Positions 5,998-8,798 of a stretch of DNA of 8,798 nt are shown piece by piece (the stretch's first letter is position 1; every line of letters starts with the position of its first letter). The notes beneath the pieces are model-generated. The model saw only the letters and a list, made by a program, of their open reading frames with translations. It had not been told where the DNA came from and made no database searches. Position numbers and translations under genes: made by a program. Source of the DNA: CAZFAI01 sp964516555. Lineage in GTDB: Bacteria; Patescibacteriota; Microgenomatia; UBA12405. The stretch covers positions 1-8,798 of the forward strand of contig CAZFAI010000033.1 of assembly GCA_964516555.1 (NCBI GenBank), in the 5' to 3' direction.

Positions 5998-7172
5998 AGA
6001 AATATTTTGGCGGAATATTAGTACTAATCGGACTTTTAATAATCGGAAGCATTTGGTATGTGAACAACGATTATGACAACACAAGTCGTCCTTTTTCATC
6101 ATATACATTGCTTGTTTCCTCATGGGAAAGATATAAGGAAAAATTTATTAGTAAAGAAGGGAGGGTAATTGATTATTTGCAAAACAATATTACCACTTCG
6201 GAAGGTCAAAGTTACGCCATGCTTCGAGCAGTATTTGTTGATGACAAAACAACGTTTGATCAAGTCTGGAAATGGACCGGTGAGAATCTAAAGAGAGAAG
6301 AGGATAACTTGCTTGGCTGGAAGTGGGGATTGAGAGCTGACGGTTCATACGGTTTTTTGGAAGATGGCGGAGACAATAGTGCCAGTGACGCAGAGACGGA
6401 TATTGCCCTGGCTTTGATTTTGGCTAAAAAAAGATGGGGTGAAGATAGGTATACTGAAGATGCCTTGGCGGTAATTGGGGATTTGTGGGAATACAATACT
6501 GATGAAATTTTGGGAAAAAGGTATTTGGTGGCAGGAAATTGGGCCAGAAGCGTAGATGAGATCGTGATTAACCCTTCGTATTTTAGTCCTTATGCCTGGA
6601 GGTTGTTTGGTGAAGTCGATGATGAGCATGATTGGGAAAGCCTGATTGCTCCGGCTTATGAAATATTGGAATTGTCAGGGAAAACACCGCTTGATAGAGA
6701 AAAGGCGGCCGGCTTACCACCCGACTGGTTTAGTATAAACAGAAAAGACGGGAGCATAAAACCAAGCACCAGTCACGGATTGCAAAGTAATTATTCTTTT
6801 GATGCAATGCGGGTGCCTTTTAGAATTGCTCTGGATTATTACTGGTTTGAGGAAGAAATTGCAGCTGACTACTTAAGAGGATCTTTTGAAAGACTTGGCA
6901 ATTATTACAGACAGAACGACAAACTGGCGAGTGCTTTTGCCCACGATGGATCACCACTGAATACAAACGAGAGCCCCTCCATGTATGCAACAGCCTTAGG
7001 CTATTTTTTAATTGACAACCCCAAAATAGCAGACAAAATTTACCGGGAAAAAATTGTTCAACTATATTCTAATGACCAGAATAATTTTCGAGATGAACTT
7101 CCCTATTATGATCAAAATTGGCTGTGGTTTGGAGCGGCGTTATACAATGACTATTTAATAAAATTTGATTGA
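5994..7172 (+). CDS. Membrane-anchored glycoside hydrolase family 8 (endoglucanase/BcsZ-like)
   Basis: A 392-aa GH8 enzyme, a family that hydrolyses beta-1,4-linked glucan, xylan or chitosan with inversion in an (alpha/alpha)6 barrel. Residues 1-22 (MKKYFGGILVLIGLLIIGSIW) are a signal anchor without a lipobox Cys or clear cleavage site, so the barrel is probably tethered outside the membrane. Seen: TSEGQSYAMLRAVFVDD (68-84), whose Glu70 is the family's general acid; SASDAETDIALAL (129-141), the conserved Asp-rich substrate-binding helix; SNYSFDAMRVPFR (265-277), whose Asp270 fits the proposed catalytic base; and YYDQNWLWFGAAL (371-383) near the C-terminus. The length is normal for the family. 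It overlaps the upstream gene by 4 bp, and the GT2 start is 2 bp after its stop. That mirrors bcsZ next to bcsA in cellulose operons, where the hydrolase edits nascent glucan. The exact substrate cannot be decided from sequence. Confidence 0.9.
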   Translation: MKKYFGGILVLIGLLIIGSIWYVNNDYDNTSRPFSSYTLLVSSWERYKEKFISKEGRVIDYLQNNITTSEGQSYAMLRAVFVDDKTTFDQVWKWTGENLKREEDNLLGWKWGLRADGSYGFLEDGGDNSASDAETDIALALILAKKRWGEDRYTEDALAVIGDLWEYNTDEILGKRYLVAGNWARSVDEIVINPSYFSPYAWRLFGEVDDEHDWESLIAPAYEILELSGKTPLDREKAAGLPPDWFSINRKDGSIKPSTSHGLQSNYSFDAMRVPFRIALDYYWFEEEIAADYLRGSFERLGNYYRQNDKLASAFAHDGSPLNTNESPSMYATALGYFLIDNPKIADKIYREKIVQLYSNDQNNFRDELPYYDQNWLWFGAALYNDYLIKFD

Positions 7173-7174
7173 AA

Positions 7175-8750
7175 ATGAAACAGAAACAGTTAATATTACC
7201 AGCGGAGAGAGTTAGGAAGGGTGTGTTGATTTTTAGCTACGTAGTGTCCTTATTTTATTTTTCCTGGTGGTTGCTGCCGGGCAACAGGTTAAACAGTGTT
7301 TTGTTTTACTTGTTGTTGTTTGGTGAAGTCTACCATGTATTGATGGCGTGGGGTTTTTGGTTTACGTTGTGGCCAGGAAAGAGAAGGCCAGTTACTAAAG
7401 ACTTAGGCAAGTTTCCCCTTGTGGATATTTTTATAACTGTGTGCGGAGAACCCGTTGATGTGGTCAGAAAAACTACGAGAGCAGCATATAAACAGAATTA
7501 CCCCAACCACAGGGTATACATACTTAACGATGGTCTGGTGGCCAATAAAGATAACTGGAAGGAAATTGAGGAGATGGCACGAGAGGAGGGAGTGGGGTGC
7601 ATTACCAGAAAAGTGCCGGGAGGAGCTAAGGCGGGAAATGTTAACAACGGATTACGGTTAACAAACGGGGAATTGGTGGCGGTTTTGGATGCCGACATGG
7701 TACCAAGTAGGAAATTTATTAGTAAGTTAATTCCCTATTTTGAAGATAAAAGCGTAGGGTTTGTCCAGAGCCCTCAGTACTACAAAAACCATAACAACAA
7801 CGAAGTCAGTAAGGGATCGTGGGAACAACAAGAATTTTTTTTCGGGAGCATTATGGAAGGCAAAGACAGGAGTAATGCGGCGTTTATCTGCGGGACTAAC
7901 TTTTTAATAAGACGAAAAACTTTTGAAGAGGTGGGGGGGGTTGATTGAAGACAATATTGCCGAAGATTTTGTAACTTCTATGCAGGTACATAAGAGGGGG
8001 TGGAAATCCTTTTACACGAGAGAAGTTCTTTGTAGAGGACTGGCGCCTGAAGACATGATGGCATATTACAAGCAACAGCTAAGATGGGCCAGAGGATCAA
8101 TGGAGTCCCTATTTATTAACAATCCCCTTTTTATGAAGGGATTGAGTTGGGGACAAAAAATACAATATCTAAATTCATCTCTTTATTACTTTAACGGGGT
8201 GGTGGTGTTGATTGATATTATTATGCCCCTGTTATTTTTATATTGGGGATTGAAACCGGTAATGGCAACGTCAACTTCATTTGCGTTGTTTTTTTTACCA
8301 TTTATGTTTATGAACCTGTATACACTTAGTTTGGCTTCAAACGGCAGGTTAACTTTCAGAGCGATATCGTTTTCGCAATCAAGTTTTGGGTTGCAATTGT
8401 TGGCGCTGAAGTCAATAATTTTTAAGCAAAAAATGGGGTTTTCGGTGACTCCAAAACAACAACAAGAAGGGAACTTTCTACATTTGGCTTATCCCCACTT
8501 AATATATATTGCGCTGATAATTATCGGGGCGGTGGTAGCGATACGGCGGGAAGGAATTAATCCCAGTGTAGCAACGAACTTAGCCTGGGGAGGATTCAAT
8601 ACGTTTATGTTCTTGCCGTTTATTGCGGCATCTTATAAGTGGGATAAGCTGACAGAAGTATTTAAAAGAAAAAATCCGGAGAGTCGGATTAATAGAAAAG
8701 TTAAGGTTGTTTATTCAGATCATAAACCATGGAAAAAGATAAAAACATAA
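7175..8750 (+). CDS. BcsA-like processive GT2 glycosyltransferase, frame broken by 1-base insertion
   Basis: A cellulose-synthase-type membrane glycosyltransferase that would polymerise a UDP-sugar and extrude the chain. The frame from 7175 (TTG at 7169 possible) stops at 7948. The rest is one frame over, ending at 8750. Dropping one G of the run at 7933-7940 gives a continuous 524-aa protein. The first part has two TM helices (7235-7380 region), LNDG (first Asp; codon at 7529-7531), the UDP/metal DAD at 7688-7696, FVQSPQYY, and FICGTNFLIRR. The second frame supplies AED at 7959-7967 (the TED base position), QQLRW at 8073-8087, four or so TM helices, and FSVTPK at 8439-8456, the FxVTxK gating loop of cellulose synthases. 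At the junction EEVGG-LIEDNI-AED has exactly family spacing. No PilZ domain follows, so direct c-di-GMP control is unlikely. Product (cellulose or another beta-glycan) unknown. Confidence 0.88.
7933..7940 (+). other. 8-G homopolymer frameshift site in GT2 gene
   Basis: Eight consecutive G follow GT at 7931-7932. In the upstream frame they give V-G-G-V-D and a TGA stop at 7946-7948. With seven G the frame runs on as V-G-G-L-I-E-D-N-I-A-E-D, the expected GT2 sequence. The disruption is thus a single-base insertion of one G relative to the functional frame. The same scaffold also has an N gap, so a consensus error is the simplest reading. A true indel, phase variation or ribosomal +1 slippage is possible. 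Confidence 0.85.
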
Positions 8751-8798
8751 CACTGGCAATAGGCTGGATTGTGGCCGTGTCGATGGCAATAAGTTTTT
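8729..8798 (+). CDS. Start of next operon gene, N-terminal membrane or signal segment (cut by right edge)
   Basis: An ATG at 8729 opens a frame that is still open at the window end, 23 complete codons later. It reads MEKDKNITLAIGWIVAVSMA then I-S-F. After a charged start comes a hydrophobic stretch (about residues 8-23) typical of a signal anchor or first TM helix. It overlaps the last 22 bp of the glycosyltransferase gene in another frame, as tightly coupled operon genes do. It is likely the fourth member of the polysaccharide operon, exported or membrane-bound. The family cannot be told from so few residues. Confidence 0.6.
   Translation, partial: MEKDKNITLAIGWIVAVSMAISF

Noticed and set aside
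5994..6060. Lipoprotein signal on the GH8 enzyme
   Set aside because: There is no Cys in the first 25 residues, so no lipobox; a signal anchor is the better reading.
5994..7948. Alternative genetic code with TGA as Gly
   Set aside because: TGA works as a stop at the guaB-like, PT-rich and GH8 genes in ATGA or near-touching junctions, and reading through the TGA at 7946 gives no GT2 sequence.
7923..8750. Second half of the GT2 as a separate gene starting at TTG 7923
   Set aside because: It begins in the middle of the conserved GT-A domain; the first 259 residues in the other frame supply the missing half, so this is one broken gene.

Overview
The window is a gene-dense piece of bacterial chromosome with moderate-to-low GC and heavy use of AGA, ATA and AAA codons. 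Start codons mostly lack a good Shine-Dalgarno sequence, several genes overlap at ATGA junctions, and intergenic gaps are short. Together with the gene set (a small IMPDH/GMPR without CBS domains, an M3 oligopeptidase, PspC and GIN-domain envelope proteins), this suggests a Candidate Phyla Radiation (Patescibacteria) genome, possibly Microgenomates. That is inference; no rRNA or other marker gene is present. TGA acts as a stop (guaB-like gene, PT-rich gene, GH8 gene), so the TGA=Gly code is not in use. A run of 10 N marks a draft, probably metagenomic, scaffold.

Left part, minus strand (1-1237): an IMP dehydrogenase/GMP reductase family gene is followed, through an ATGA overlap, by the start of a HAD-superfamily hydrolase that runs off the left edge. 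Only 17-35 bp separate this pair from a divergent gene for a 588-aa M3 family zinc oligoendopeptidase (1255-3021, plus strand). Everything from 1255 to the right edge is on the plus strand.

Middle (3100-5113): a probable promoter precedes a Crp/Fnr-type regulator with a degenerate ligand pocket. Next come a PspC-domain membrane protein and a three-helix membrane protein whose outer part is a GIN/DUF2807 beta-helix. The three genes are 6-14 bp apart and look like an envelope-stress or envelope-homeostasis operon with its own regulator.

Right part (5224-8798): a second, tightly coupled operon looks like a synthase-dependent exopolysaccharide system. It encodes a signal-peptide protein with a Pro/Thr/Glu-rich stalk and a C-terminal membrane anchor, a membrane-anchored GH8 glucanase (the BcsZ/CelA fold family), and a BcsA-like processive GT2 glycosyltransferase. 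The GT2 carries DAD, AED, QQLRW and the gating-loop motif FSVTPK but has no PilZ domain. A fourth gene begins at 8729 and is cut by the window edge. The GT2 reading frame is broken by one extra base in an 8-G run (7933-7940); deleting one G restores a canonical 524-aa synthase. The 10-N gap lies inside the Pro/Thr repeat of the first gene. No RNA genes, CRISPR arrays or mobile elements were found, and no gene-free stretch exceeds about 125 bp.
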